A stretch of DNA of 34,924 nucleotides from Streptococcus hillyeri (GCF_003686955.1 NZ_RCVM01000019.1:1-34924); one strand, 5' to 3'. Positions 18,452-27,238 are shown, numbered from the stretch's first letter. Notes: generated by a model not told the origin, from the sequence alone. Numbers and translations: made by a program.

Positions 18452-19317
18452 GTGTTCACAGCTCCTTCTTTTTTTAGATGTTGTGCAATTTCAATCGCAC
18501 TTTCCTGGCTCTCAGTAAGGGCAATGATGCAGCCACCAAGTCCCCCGCCTGACATTTTTGCCCCTAGGGCTCCCTTGGACATCGCAGAGCTGACAAGGTG
18601 ATCTGCTTCAGGGCTAGAAACACCTAGTTGCTTCAGATTATCATGAGCTTTAAACATCGCCTCTCCAAAACCATTTAAGTCTTTGAGAAAGATGGCTTTT
18701 TCAGCTTCATTAACCAAATCTCCAAGATGGTGTAAATAAATCAGTGCCTTTTCTTCCAAGGCTTCGACAGCTTGAACAGCTTCTCTGGTATGCCCATGAA
18801 TACCTGTATCAGCAATGACTAAATAAGCTTTCAAATCCATCACCACTTCTGAAAAACCGACATTACGGATGAATTTAATCGCGGTATCACTCAAGCAAGT
18901 CTTGGCATCTAGCCCACTGGGATTCGTATGCGCGATAATCTCAGCTTGATTAGCAAGCATTTCCAAAACACTCATGCTCAGAGGCTGATCAAAATAATCA
19001 AAAACCGCACGAATTGCTGCAATGGCAACAGCTGCTGAAGACCCCATGCCACGACGCTCTGGCACCATTGACTCAATCTCATAAGTGATTGGCTCATCCT
19101 TAATCTCAAGATACCGAAGGGCAGCAAAAATAGCTGTCACAAGCGGATCTGTGGCATCAAATAAAAGACGTTTGTCGGCTGGTTTAATCCGACAGGTCAC
19201 TTCAATATTTTTCAAGGGTAAGGCAATCGCTGGGTAGCCGTAGACAACTGCGTGTTCCCCCATCAAAATAATTTTACTGTGAGCCTTACCGACTCCAATT
19301 TTACTTTGTTTTATCAT
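18433..19317 (-). CDS. mvaK1: Mevalonate kinase
   Basis: 294-residue GHMP kinase, first enzyme of the operon that turns mevalonate into IPP. Motifs: KIILMGEHAVVYGYPAIALP at the N-terminus, the ATP loop ERRGMGSSAAVAIAAI near residue 90, and the C-terminal GALGAKMSGGGLGGCIIAL. It heads the mvaK1-mvaD-mvaK2-GNAT-fni cluster. No strong promoter is evident in the roughly 70 bases between it and the pepF terminator, although TAAAAT lies about 10 bases before the start. In streptococci this route supplies all isoprenoids, including the undecaprenyl carrier for wall synthesis. Confidence 0.95.
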   Translation of the reverse strand: MIKQSKIGVGKAHSKIILMGEHAVVYGYPAIALPLKNIEVTCRIKPADKRLLFDATDPLVTAIFAALRYLEIKDEPITYEIESMVPERRGMGSSAAVAIAAIRAVFDYFDQPLSMSVLEMLANQAEIIAHTNPSGLDAKTCLSDTAIKFIRNVGFSEVVMDLKAYLVIADTGIHGHTREAVQAVEALEEKALIYLHHLGDLVNEAEKAIFLKDLNGFGEAMFKAHDNLKQLGVSSPEADHLVSSAMSKGALGAKMSGGGLGGCIIALTESQESAIEIAQHLKKEGAVNTWIESL

Positions 19318-19385
19318 ACTACTATTTTACCCCAAAACTGCCATTAAGGCGACAAAAAACTATTGCTTCAGACACCTTTAGGCAA

Positions 19386-19412
19386 GGAAAAACCACTCAA
19401 CCGAGTGGTTTC
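19386..19412 (-). terminator. Terminator of pepF
   Basis: 8-bp perfect stem AACCACTC / GAGTGGTT with a 4-base loop, followed on the minus strand by TTTTTCC, 6 bases after the peptidase stop. Confidence 0.85.
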
Positions 19413-19416
19413 ATCC

Positions 19417-21114
19417 TTAAAATTGGCTATCATCAATAGCGTCTAACCAAGCTTTCGTTGCATTAAGAGTTTCTTCAAGCGCACCCTCTTGGAACGGTGA
19501 TTTAATGCCTGCTGCTTCAACCACTTGTAGGAAGGATTTCGTTCCTCCAATTTTACAAATACGCATGTAATCTTCCCAGGCTGTTTCATCATGGTCAATC
19601 TGCGTGCGTTTCCAGAATTGAAGAGCACAGACTTGAGCTAACGTATAGTCAATATAATAGAACGGTGAGGCGAAAATGTGCCCTTGACGGTACCAGAAAA
19701 TACCACGGTCTAGCGCCTCTGACTCTGAGTAGTCTTTTGAAGGGAGGTACATTTTTTCCAAACGACGCCAAGTGGCTTTGCGTTCTGCTGGTGTCATCTC
19801 AGGGTTTTCATAAACTTCATGTTGGAAATGGTCAACGAGAACACCATAAGGCAAGAAGAGAAGAGCACCTGATAAGTGACTAAACTTGTACTTCTCTGTT
19901 TGTTCCTTGAAGAACAAATCCATCCAAGGCCATGTCATGAACTCCATAGACATTGAGTGAATTTCACAAGTTTCATACGTTGGCCAAATTGCCTCTGGTG
20001 TTTCTACCCAGCGTGAATTGTAAACTTGGAAAGCATGTCCTGCTTCATGAGTCAAGACATCAACGTCCCCACGAGTGCCATTGAAGTTAGAGAAGATAAA
20101 TGGTGCTTTATAGTCTGGTAAGTAAGTACAGTAGCCACCTGTATCTTTCCCTTCTTTAGCAACCAAGTCTAACAACTCATTTTCAACCATGAAATCAAAG
20201 AATTCACCTGTTTCTGGAGATAATTCACGGTACATTTTCTGTGCTTGTTCAACAAGAAACTCTGGTGTCCCTTGAGGTTTGGCATTGCCATCAAGATACT
20301 CTAAGCCTAAATCGTAGTGTTTCAACTGCTCAACACCAATACGCTTAGCTTGACGCTCACGGAGTTCATCGACGATTGGGACAACGTGTTTCAAGATTTC
20401 CTGACGATAAGTATTGACCATATCACGATTATAGTCAAAACGATTCATGCTCTTATAACCGTATTCAACATAATCTTTAAAGCCAAGTGTTTTGGCAATT
20501 TCATGGCGAACTTTAACAAGCTCATCGTAAACAGTATCAAAAGCTTCTTCATTTGCTTCAAAAAAGGCTGTAATGGTATCTGTTGCTTCTTTACGTGTCG
20601 CACGATCTGGGTCTTGTCCAAATGGTCCCATTTGAGAAAGGTTGTAAGTTTTTCCACGGAATTCCATTTGCGCTGTTGCCATCAAATTGTTGTAACGATC
20701 CACCAATTCATTTTCCTTTTGGAAAAGCGGAATAGCTTCAGATGAGAAAGTTGTCAACTTGTTTTCAGCCAACATAAAGAAGGTTTCTGGTAAAAAGCTT
20801 GATAAATCTTCACGGAATGGACTAGCTAATAAGACACGGTAGTAATTCGTTGTTAGCTCTTCAAAAAGCGGTGCGTATTCATTCCAAAAGGCTGTTTCTT
20901 CATTGTAAAAGGCATCTGTCATATCAATAGAATGACGAATACTCCATAGCGTTGCTTGCGTATCCGTTGAAAAGTTAATTGCTGTGATTTCTTTTGCAAT
21001 GCGTACAGCTTCTTCTCCAGTTTGAGCATCCGCTAATTGCTGCGTTAAGGTTGTCAATTGACTTTTCAGTGCTTCATAATCTGGACGTACATATTGGTAA
21101 TCTTTAAATGACAT
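19417..21114 (-). CDS. pepF: M3-family oligoendopeptidase (PepF-like)
   Basis: 565-residue zinc metallopeptidase that cleaves short peptides in the cytoplasm. The catalytic HExxH motif is in DVLTHEAGHAFQVYNSR near residue 355, followed by ETCEIHSMSMEFMTWPW carrying the third zinc ligand. The C-terminal YIDYTLAQVCALQFW is typical of the M3B (oligoendopeptidase F) branch. The start at 21114 is chosen because GTGAGGA precedes it and a good promoter lies at 21140-21168; the open frame to 21180 would overlap that promoter. It is a monocistronic unit with its own terminator. Which of the streptococcal PepF paralogues this is cannot be told. Confidence 0.9.
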   Translation of the reverse strand: MSFKDYQYVRPDYEALKSQLTTLTQQLADAQTGEEAVRIAKEITAINFSTDTQATLWSIRHSIDMTDAFYNEETAFWNEYAPLFEELTTNYYRVLLASPFREDLSSFLPETFFMLAENKLTTFSSEAIPLFQKENELVDRYNNLMATAQMEFRGKTYNLSQMGPFGQDPDRATRKEATDTITAFFEANEEAFDTVYDELVKVRHEIAKTLGFKDYVEYGYKSMNRFDYNRDMVNTYRQEILKHVVPIVDELRERQAKRIGVEQLKHYDLGLEYLDGNAKPQGTPEFLVEQAQKMYRELSPETGEFFDFMVENELLDLVAKEGKDTGGYCTYLPDYKAPFIFSNFNGTRGDVDVLTHEAGHAFQVYNSRWVETPEAIWPTYETCEIHSMSMEFMTWPWMDLFFKEQTEKYKFSHLSGALLFLPYGVLVDHFQHEVYENPEMTPAERKATWRRLEKMYLPSKDYSESEALDRGIFWYRQGHIFASPFYYIDYTLAQVCALQFWKRTQIDHDETAWEDYMRICKIGGTKSFLQVVEAAGIKSPFQEGALEETLNATKAWLDAIDDSQF

Positions 21115-21139
21115 AAAGTCCTCACTTTCTACATACTCA

Positions 21140-21168
21140 ATCATAGTGCATTTATCATGATTTTGCAA
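21140..21168 (-). promoter_or_regulatory. pepF promoter
   Basis: The minus strand reads TTGCAA, a 17-base spacer, then TATGAT, 25 bases before the chosen ATG. Confidence 0.75.
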
Positions 21169-21185
21169 GGGTTTTCTCATGCCTA

Positions 21186-21213
21186 AGCAAAAAGAGAGGG
21201 AGCGTCCCTCTCT
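21186..21213 (-). terminator. Terminator of pckA
   Basis: 9-bp perfect stem AGAGAGGGA / TCCCTCTCT with a 3-base loop; on the minus strand it is followed by TTTTTGC. Confidence 0.85.
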
Positions 21214-21222
21214 AAATAATAT

Positions 21223-22863
21223 TTAGTTCAAATCATTAAAGACTGCTTCCATGTGGAGAATAGCTTCCGCTGGGAGCGGATTTTCTTGGTTATCATGGTT
21301 AAAGTTAAGAAGATAGTTAAGGCGAATTTGCATACGATCACGGAGAAGTTGACGATAAGAATCATCAAAATTAGGAACTTCAAACCCTTCAACGTCTAGG
21401 TAATCAAAGCCACGAACATCGCCGAACGCTTTGAATTCACCAGTACCATCAACAACACTCTCGATAATACCAAGAGTCACTTCTTTTGGTATTTTCTTGC
21501 CCATATAAGAGCCAGTGTTAATCACATAACATTGCACACCAGATTCAAAGAGTGATTGGAATTTCTTATAATCTTCAACCAATGGGTACACACGGAATGG
21601 GTTTGCATAAGGCTCAATGATGAGGCTGTTTAGGCTATCAGAAGTGTTTTCAGCACTTGAACGCATGGTTGTCAAGGTACAACCCATAGTTGCCGCCATA
21701 ACAGGATCTGAGAGGCGTACCAAAGGTGGTAGCGAATCATCCTTCATAATCCAGAAGATTGATTGGATTGGATCATCAATACGGTCCACACGGTTTGGAG
21801 TAGAGTAACGAGATTTCACCGTACGACCATTACCATTGCGCACATCTTCTGTCACAAGGCGGAGCTTGCCTTCCTTATCAAGAGCCACACCACAGTTTTG
21901 AACGGTTACGAAGTAATCTTGTTCTCTATGACCTGCTGGGTAGTCACTGGTCTTATCGAAGTATGATGGTTCCAAAGCAATGGATGAGCCATCTTTTTGT
22001 GAAATGATAAAGGCATCATCATGGAGAACGTTGATGTCGTATTTACCATCATGTTTGGCGTGAGTAAGTGTTGATTTACCAGAACCTGATAGACCAAAAA
22101 ATGACGCAACGTAAGGACTTTGTCCTTCTTTCTTGAAGATTTTAAGACCGCCGTGACAAGAAACATAATTGTTACGCGCAGCAGTTCCCCAAGCAAGTGT
22201 TAAGGTTGATTTTTTCAATTCACCGAAATAGTGCATCCCAAGAATAACGGCACAGTTGTGATTAGTGTCAAAGTAAGCTAGCCCATCTGGATAATCTGGG
22301 TGTGACCACTCTGGATCTGAAAAGATATAAATATCTGTTTCTTCATAGCGTGGAGAATTCTTCAAGCGTGCCAAGTAGTCTGCATTCATGATTTGGAAAT
22401 TCATCAACCATGAATAAAGGTTGTTGATATCATCTTCTGGCACCATGAGGTGGGCACGAAGCATAAAGGCTTCATCAAGACCAACAATAGCATCTGCTTT
22501 ATAATACTGTCTATGACGGCTTTCAAAAATAGCATCACGGACAATTGGTAACAATTTAGCATCTTCCCGTGGGTTATTGCCATAGATGCGACGTGCTTTT
22601 GCAGTACGACCAACAATTGCTCCGCCATTTGCTAATAACACTTTCGCATCATCTGGAAGGCCAAGTTCCTTAGTATGAGCAACCGGCATATCAAGCACAA
22701 TCGTATTTGGTGCTTTCAAAGCTAGTTGGTAAGCCTCAACTAACGTTTTAATCGGCTTCACATGATTTTCATAAAAAGCAGTCTCAACTGTTGTTTTCAA
22801 AGCTGAAAAGTAAGGTGTGTCCTTACGCATCACTTCTTCTGCAAAATGCTGACGTGTAACCAT
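21223..22863 (-). CDS. pckA: Phosphoenolpyruvate carboxykinase (ATP)
   Basis: 546-residue ATP-dependent PEP carboxykinase. The P-loop-like kinase-1a motif FFGLSGSGKSTLTH is near residue 260; kinase-2 is NVLHDDAFIIS; substrate-binding DVRNGNGRTVKSRYS and LIIEPYANPFRVYP follow. Length is typical. In fermentative cocci it probably runs toward oxaloacetate (CO2 fixation, PEP + ADP to OAA + ATP), feeding aspartate or succinate; direction cannot be read from sequence. The ribosome site AGGAGGAAA is strong. Two cre-like sites lie upstream, suggesting glucose control. The enzyme is uncommon among streptococci and is known from S. bovis, which supports the organism call. Confidence 0.95.
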   Translation of the reverse strand: MVTRQHFAEEVMRKDTPYFSALKTTVETAFYENHVKPIKTLVEAYQLALKAPNTIVLDMPVAHTKELGLPDDAKVLLANGGAIVGRTAKARRIYGNNPREDAKLLPIVRDAIFESRHRQYYKADAIVGLDEAFMLRAHLMVPEDDINNLYSWLMNFQIMNADYLARLKNSPRYEETDIYIFSDPEWSHPDYPDGLAYFDTNHNCAVILGMHYFGELKKSTLTLAWGTAARNNYVSCHGGLKIFKKEGQSPYVASFFGLSGSGKSTLTHAKHDGKYDINVLHDDAFIISQKDGSSIALEPSYFDKTSDYPAGHREQDYFVTVQNCGVALDKEGKLRLVTEDVRNGNGRTVKSRYSTPNRVDRIDDPIQSIFWIMKDDSLPPLVRLSDPVMAATMGCTLTTMRSSAENTSDSLNSLIIEPYANPFRVYPLVEDYKKFQSLFESGVQCYVINTGSYMGKKIPKEVTLGIIESVVDGTGEFKAFGDVRGFDYLDVEGFEVPNFDDSYRQLLRDRMQIRLNYLLNFNHDNQENPLPAEAILHMEAVFNDLN

Positions 22864-22881
22864 AGGGTTTCCTCCTAATAT

Positions 22882-22895
22882 TGTAATCGTTTTCT
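22882..22895. promoter_or_regulatory. cre site 1 upstream of pckA
   Basis: TGTAATCGTTTTCT on the plus strand fully fits the degenerate consensus TGNAANCGNWNNCW. It lies about 20 bases before the start codon, between the -10-like TATACT (minus strand, about 22906-22911) and the ribosome site, so CcpA binding would block elongation. Confidence 0.65.
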
Positions 22896-22921
22896 TTAAT
22901 GTAAGTATACTACTTTTTATA

Positions 22922-22935
22922 AGAAAGCGCTACCA
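22922..22935. promoter_or_regulatory. cre-like site 2 upstream of pckA
   Basis: The minus strand reads TGGTAGCGCTTTCT, one mismatch from TGNAANCGNWNNCW. It overlaps the -35 region of the candidate pckA promoter. The two sites are about 40 bases centre to centre, close to four helical turns. Confidence 0.5.
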
Positions 22936-23000
22936 TTTTTGGTAAAAAATTTGATTTTCTTGAAAATTATTTTAGATTTTCGTAAATCATTCTATCTAAC

Positions 23001-23241
23001 ACTTAACAAAAATCAAAAATTACTTTTCGTTTCTTTCTTAAAAGTGCGGACGCAAGCAACCTCCTACGGAGTTTCATTGCTATTTTTTGAGCCTAGGTCT
23101 CAAAAAATCCGTTCATATCGAGGGTAAACTCTCGATATGAATACCACTATAGCGAAAGAAACATTTTAGCCTCACTTCGTTCGGTAGTCAATCAAAAGTA
23201 TTAGAGGTTCTAAAATGCTAATTTTGATTTTGGATGAGTAT
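23001..23241. repeat. Modular repeat element, copy B (short form, inverted)
   Basis: 241-base intergenic element whose reverse complement matches copy A (8772-9285) in four ordered blocks: 23139-23241 (99 of 103 bases identical), 23103-23119, 23057-23082 and 23001-23053. Between the blocks are two strong hairpins: TTCATATCGAG / CTCGATATGAA (23112-23141, 11-bp perfect) and TTTTTTGAG / CTCAAAAAA (23083-23107). No open frame is convincing. It lies between the pckA promoter and the 3' end of the RsiV-like gene. The second hairpin, followed by a T-tract, might serve as a terminator for the latter. Confidence 0.75.
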
Positions 23242-23254
23242 AACATCATTCGAC

Positions 23255-23977
23255 TTAATTATTGGAATGAATTGTTACACCAATTCCATTATGAAAAGAA
23301 TCATAAAATTCTTGATATTCAGTAACTTTTTCAGCTGGGAATAAGTCCGTATTAATGACCTTTACAATTTGCCAAAATCCAACAGGCAAACTGAGCTCTC
23401 CCTTTTTCCAAAAATATAGTGCATCACCTTCAATATGAAAGGCAATATCACTCCAATCATCCGCTTCTAGTGCTTCAAAAATGATTTCTTTCCCTTTAAG
23501 AACTTTCCACACCTCTCTGATAATCTCTCGAAAGCCTTGTTTATCAGTTACGATATCTTCGAGCGTGAGTTTTTGTCCCTTTTCAGTTAAGTAGAGATAG
23601 TGACTGACTCCTTTTGTCACATAGTCATCTGACAAGATACCTGATTGATAACGCTGAATAGCGACACAGTAGGCATTGTCACCAATCAAAGGATTAACAA
23701 TTTTTTCTGGATAAATAATTGTAGCCAATTGGCTATTTCTCTCATTTTCGACAACTTCAGTAATAGCTTTACCAAGTTTTGAAGTGGTCACCTTAGGCAT
23801 TGCGTAAAGGAGATTGGCTGAACCTTCTGTGGTCAGTTCCTTGTCAAAGTCAACAATGGCCACTTCTAAGTACGTTTTCAAGCGCTGCTCTTTTTCAAAA
23901 GAAATCCAGCAAAAGCTACCGACTCCCGTCGCAACTAATAACATCAGAGAAACGATACATTTCCAACGTTTAGACAT
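23255..23977 (-). CDS. RsiV-like (DUF3298-type) membrane-anchored extracytoplasmic protein
   Basis: 240-residue protein. Short basic N-terminus, one hydrophobic segment (about residues 6-22), then an extracellular domain with YCVAIQRYQSGILSDDYVTK, YLYLTEKGQKLTLEDIVTD and the C-terminal NGIGVTIHSNN. This arrangement resembles the DUF3298/RsiV fold. The non-catalytic part of the PgdA gene upstream has a similar pattern (FYIKEDGQLLLITDLVPD), so this may be a free-standing paralogue of that domain. The start at 23977 is preferred (AAGGATATGG upstream). It is about 90 bases downstream of pgdA, separated by a hairpin, so it may be co-expressed in part. Function is unknown; a wall-associated role is inferred from position only. 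Confidence 0.65.
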   Translation of the reverse strand: MSKRWKCIVSLMLLVATGVGSFCWISFEKEQRLKTYLEVAIVDFDKELTTEGSANLLYAMPKVTTSKLGKAITEVVENERNSQLATIIYPEKIVNPLIGDNAYCVAIQRYQSGILSDDYVTKGVSHYLYLTEKGQKLTLEDIVTDKQGFREIIREVWKVLKGKEIIFEALEADDWSDIAFHIEGDALYFWKKGELSLPVGFWQIVKVINTDLFPAEKVTEYQEFYDSFHNGIGVTIHSNN

Positions 23978-24040
23978 AAAACCATATCCTTTCAAGATGA
24001 TTATACCAATTTTGAACACGCTTACAAAGTTATACCATAA

Positions 24041-24063
24041 AAAGACTACTCTCGTAGCCTTTT
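24041..24063 (-). terminator. Hairpin after pgdA
   Basis: On the minus strand AAAGGCTAC-GAGA-GTAGTCTTT forms a 9-bp stem with one G-U pair, followed by T residues, just after the pgdA stop. Probably a terminator of moderate strength. Confidence 0.6.
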
Positions 24064-24064
24064 A

Positions 24065-25468
24065 CTATACGCCATAAAGTTCACTAAGGGTGACAAATTG
24101 ATAACCTTGGCTCACCAAATAATCTAAAACAGCTGGTAAAGCATCTGCTGTCGTTCCATGGATGTCATGCATGAGGATAACAGCGCCAGGACGTACCTGA
24201 CTTTGCACGTTAGCTAAAATCGATTGTGTGTTGCGATTTTTCCAATCCAAGGTGTCAACATCCCATAAAATTTGCGGATAGCCAACCGTAGCTTGAACAG
24301 TTGCATTCGTTGCACCATAGGGTGGGCGCATGAATTTGACTGGTTTTCCAGTTGCTGCCGTAATCACTTTGGTTGTTTCATCCATCTGCCACTTGATGTC
24401 ATTAACCGACAAAGATGGTAAGGATGGGTGACTCCATGTATGGTTTCCAATCTCATGTCCTTCTGCAACTTCTCTTTTCAAGATGGCTTCGTTACCAACC
24501 ACAGCACTTCCAAGCACAAAAAAGGTTGCTTTGGCATTGTACTGCTTTAAGGTATCCAAAATACGTGTTGTACTAGATGGATTTGGCCCATCGTCAAAAG
24601 TTAAGGCAACAACTTTTCCCTCTAAGGCAACTTGGGGTTTTCCAAACAACAGTGATTTTTCACGTTCTTCACGCGCCTTTTCTTCTTGATATGTTTGATA
24701 AGCAGTCAAGGTATCACCTTGAAGGTATTTGGAATCAATCTTATCAAATAACTCTTTCAGTGGAAGATAGCAAACGTCAATACCAGCTATTTTTTGTGGC
24801 AAATGAATATCTAAAGCATCCGATTTCGGAACAAAGACAAGTGTCTTCAAATCAACCTTTTTTAGTTCTTCTAGTTGAGCCTTCGCCGTCTCATCTAGTT
24901 TCCCTTCATTAGAAAGTTGCTTTTCCATAAAACTAACCCATTTGTTAGTAAAAAATGCTGTGTCAGGAACAAGATCTGTTATCAAAAGCAGTTGACCATC
25001 CTCTTTGATATAAAACTCCTTCCCTTCCAATGTTTTTTCTAAGGTTACTTTTTTAGGCTTATTAGCATATTGACGCATTTGAAGTTTGTACTGTGATACA
25101 GTTGCAAGCTCCGAAGGACTAAGTTTACTATCCACAAAAGCTAATTGCTTGATTTTAGAAGATTTCTCAGAGGAAGTACCATAATGCTCTGCAATGAGAG
25201 CTTTTATCTCTCGAGAAAGAGCAGGTAGTGGTTCATTATTTTGACCAATAGGATAAGCTGCTGACACATAGGTTTGGTCAATCATTCCAGATTGAATAGA
25301 AACCTTTTGATTAGCTGTCATAGCTTTTTCTTCCTGAGAAATAACTGCTTCAATTCGCTCTTTTTCCCATTCAATCACTTTTTTCTGATACACCTGATAT
25401 CCCAAGACGACGATAACTAAAACTAGTAAAACATTCACAATTTTAAGGATAGTCCCCTTATTCTTCAC
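24065..25468 (-). CDS. pgdA: Peptidoglycan N-acetylglucosamine deacetylase
   Basis: 467-residue membrane-anchored polysaccharide deacetylase that removes acetyl groups from wall GlcNAc and so gives lysozyme resistance. N-terminal anchor (residues about 10-28), a coiled stretch, an RsiV-like non-catalytic region, then the NodB catalytic domain in the last 200 residues: ALTFDDGPNP (metal and base aspartates), GNHTWSHPSL (metal histidines), MRPPYGATN, DVDTLDW and VILMHDIHG (catalytic His). Length and layout match pneumococcal PgdA (463 residues). I choose the GTG start at 25468 because GAGGAGG lies about 8 bases upstream; the longer frame to 25525 runs through that ribosome site. Confidence 0.93.
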   Translation of the reverse strand: MKNKGTILKIVNVLLVLVIVVLGYQVYQKKVIEWEKERIEAVISQEEKAMTANQKVSIQSGMIDQTYVSAAYPIGQNNEPLPALSREIKALIAEHYGTSSEKSSKIKQLAFVDSKLSPSELATVSQYKLQMRQYANKPKKVTLEKTLEGKEFYIKEDGQLLLITDLVPDTAFFTNKWVSFMEKQLSNEGKLDETAKAQLEELKKVDLKTLVFVPKSDALDIHLPQKIAGIDVCYLPLKELFDKIDSKYLQGDTLTAYQTYQEEKAREEREKSLLFGKPQVALEGKVVALTFDDGPNPSSTTRILDTLKQYNAKATFFVLGSAVVGNEAILKREVAEGHEIGNHTWSHPSLPSLSVNDIKWQMDETTKVITAATGKPVKFMRPPYGATNATVQATVGYPQILWDVDTLDWKNRNTQSILANVQSQVRPGAVILMHDIHGTTADALPAVLDYLVSQGYQFVTLSELYGV

Positions 25469-25736
25469 TTCATTCCTCCTCGACTGTATTACAACCATGA
25501 TACTAAAATCAAGACTGTTCGTCAACGAAAAATCTAGACTAATATCAACAAATCGTTTATTTTATGATTTAATCCTATGTTTAAAATTTAAAAACGATAA
25601 GTTGTTACTTGCGCAGCATATCTCGATATCAAGAGATTTATATGGTAGTAACACTCCTTTGTCTATGATATCTGCTTTGCCTTCAAACGATATGTCGTCA
25701 AAAAATCTCCCAACAAGTGTTAGGAGATTGTAGATA
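25469..25736. other. Intergenic segment without a supported gene
   Basis: AT-rich gap between pgdA and gapN. Apart from the gapN terminator (25699-25729) I see no gene; the open frames on both strands (for instance 25497-25733 plus) have no ribosome site and no family likeness. The pgdA promoter must lie here, but no clear -35/-10 pair stood out. Confidence 0.5.
25699..25729 (-). terminator. Terminator of gapN
   Basis: 7-bp stem AATCTCC / GGAGATT around a loop with an inner AAC/GTT pairing; on the minus strand it is followed by TTTTTT, just after the gapN stop. Confidence 0.8.
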
Positions 25737-27164
25737 CTATTTAATATCAAAGACAACAGATTTCACAGTAGTCATTGCTTCGATTGAGTATTTGATACCT
25801 TGTGTACCGGCACCAGATTTTTTAGCTCCCAAGAATGGGAAGTTGTCTGTACCACGTTGTGTTTTATTGTTGATGTGAACAGTACCTACTTCAAGTTGCT
25901 CTGCGATTGAGAAGGCAAGTGGGAAGTCGTTTGTAAAGACTGACGCTTGAAGACCATATTCAGATTCGTTTGAAATCTTAATAGCTTCTTCAACTGAAGA
26001 CACACGAATGATTGGCATGATTGGACCAAATGGTTCTTCCCAAGCCAAACGCATATCTGTTGTCACATTGTCATAAACTGTTGGCCAAATAAGGTTACCT
26101 TCACGTTTGTAAGGTGTAAGAGCTGTTGCTCCTTTTTCTTCTGCATCTTTTGCAAGACCTTCAATGTAGTCAGCTGATCCTGAATCAATAACTGGAGTGA
26201 TGTCAGCATTATCTTCTGGCATACCAATTGTTAATTTTTCAACTTCTGCACGGACAAGATCAACTAATTTGTCCGCAACGCTATCCATAACAAGGACACG
26301 TTTAACGGCTGTACAACGTTGACCAGAGTAGCTCAAACCACCACCAACGATGTCTTTAGCCGCTTTTTCAAGGTCTGCATCTTCAAGGACGATTGCTGAG
26401 TCTTTACCACCAAGTTCCAACATGATTGGACGCATACCAGCCAATTTACCGATACGCTCACCAATTGGTGTAGAACCTGTAAAGTTGATAAAGTTAACTG
26501 CTTCGTGTTCAACGATGTAGTCACCAATGATAGACCCTTTACCGGTAATAGTGTTGAAAACACCTGCTGGAAGACCTGCTTCCGCAAATGCTTCCGCAAG
26601 AAGAAGACCAGAAATAGACCCTTGTGTTGGTGGTTTAAGGGCAACAACGTTACCTGAAATCAAGGCTGGTGCAATTTTAGAACCTGCAAGGTTTACTGGG
26701 TAGTTAAATGGTGAAATAGCAAGAACAAGTCCTAATGGCTCACGACGAACAACAGCAATTTTTTTCTTGCTGGCTGCTTCAAAGCTACCACCTTCAAGCA
26801 CTTCACCCTCAAGACGAAGTCCTTCTTCGGCAGAATAACGAATGATGTCAGCGGTACGAACCACTTCTGAAATAGCTGCTTTGATACCTTTAGCCACTTC
26901 TTTTGAAAGTACTTCACCAATTTTCTCAGCATCACGTTCAAGGATGTCTGCTACTTTGTGAAGGTAAGCAGCACGCTCAGCATATGAAAGCGCACGCCAT
27001 GCTGGTTGAGCAGCCTTAGCTGACGCATAGACAAAGTCAACCTCTTCTTGGCTCATTGCTGGTACTGAACCAAGTTCTTCACCATTTGCTGGAGCATAGA
27101 TTTTAATGTCGTTTTCAGAAAGTTTCCATTCTCCGTTGACAAGGTTTTTATATTGTTTAGTCAA
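25737..27164 (-). CDS. gapN: NADP-dependent non-phosphorylating glyceraldehyde-3-phosphate dehydrogenase
   Basis: 475-residue aldehyde dehydrogenase, exactly the length of S. mutans GapN. It oxidises glyceraldehyde-3-phosphate straight to 3-phosphoglycerate, giving NADPH and skipping one ATP. The catalytic Cys284 lies in SYSGQRCTAVKR and the general base Glu250 in MLELGGKDS; the Rossmann-region ISPFNYPVNLAGSKIAPAL is present. In streptococci, which lack a full oxidative pentose route in many species, it is a main NADPH source. Monocistronic: own promoter, a nearby palindrome and a terminator. Very close to streptococcal GapN; other aldehyde dehydrogenases are unlikely. Confidence 0.96.
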   Translation of the reverse strand: MTKQYKNLVNGEWKLSENDIKIYAPANGEELGSVPAMSQEEVDFVYASAKAAQPAWRALSYAERAAYLHKVADILERDAEKIGEVLSKEVAKGIKAAISEVVRTADIIRYSAEEGLRLEGEVLEGGSFEAASKKKIAVVRREPLGLVLAISPFNYPVNLAGSKIAPALISGNVVALKPPTQGSISGLLLAEAFAEAGLPAGVFNTITGKGSIIGDYIVEHEAVNFINFTGSTPIGERIGKLAGMRPIMLELGGKDSAIVLEDADLEKAAKDIVGGGLSYSGQRCTAVKRVLVMDSVADKLVDLVRAEVEKLTIGMPEDNADITPVIDSGSADYIEGLAKDAEEKGATALTPYKREGNLIWPTVYDNVTTDMRLAWEEPFGPIMPIIRVSSVEEAIKISNESEYGLQASVFTNDFPLAFSIAEQLEVGTVHINNKTQRGTDNFPFLGAKKSGAGTQGIKYSIEAMTTVKSVVFDIK

Positions 27165-27193
27165 AATATCTCTCCTTTTAGTTTAATAGGTAT

Positions 27194-27202
27194 ATTGTAG
27201 CA
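27194..27202 (-). promoter_or_regulatory. gapN extended -10 element
   Basis: The minus strand reads TGCTACAAT, an extended -10 (TGN plus TACAAT), 30 bases before the gapN start. The -35 is weak (GTTGAA at 17-base spacing). Confidence 0.55.
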
Positions 27203-27238
27203 TATTTTTCTGAATATTCAACAATTTTAACAATCAAA

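Noticed and set aside
20317..20745. 142-residue open frame opposite the oligoendopeptidase gene
   Set aside because: Lies entirely antisense within conserved M3 peptidase coding sequence, has no ribosome site, and its hydrophobic composition is a by-product of the complementary codons.
25497..25756. Small open frames between pgdA and gapN on both strands
   Set aside because: They run through the gapN terminator or the pgdA start region, lack ribosome sites, and resemble no protein family.
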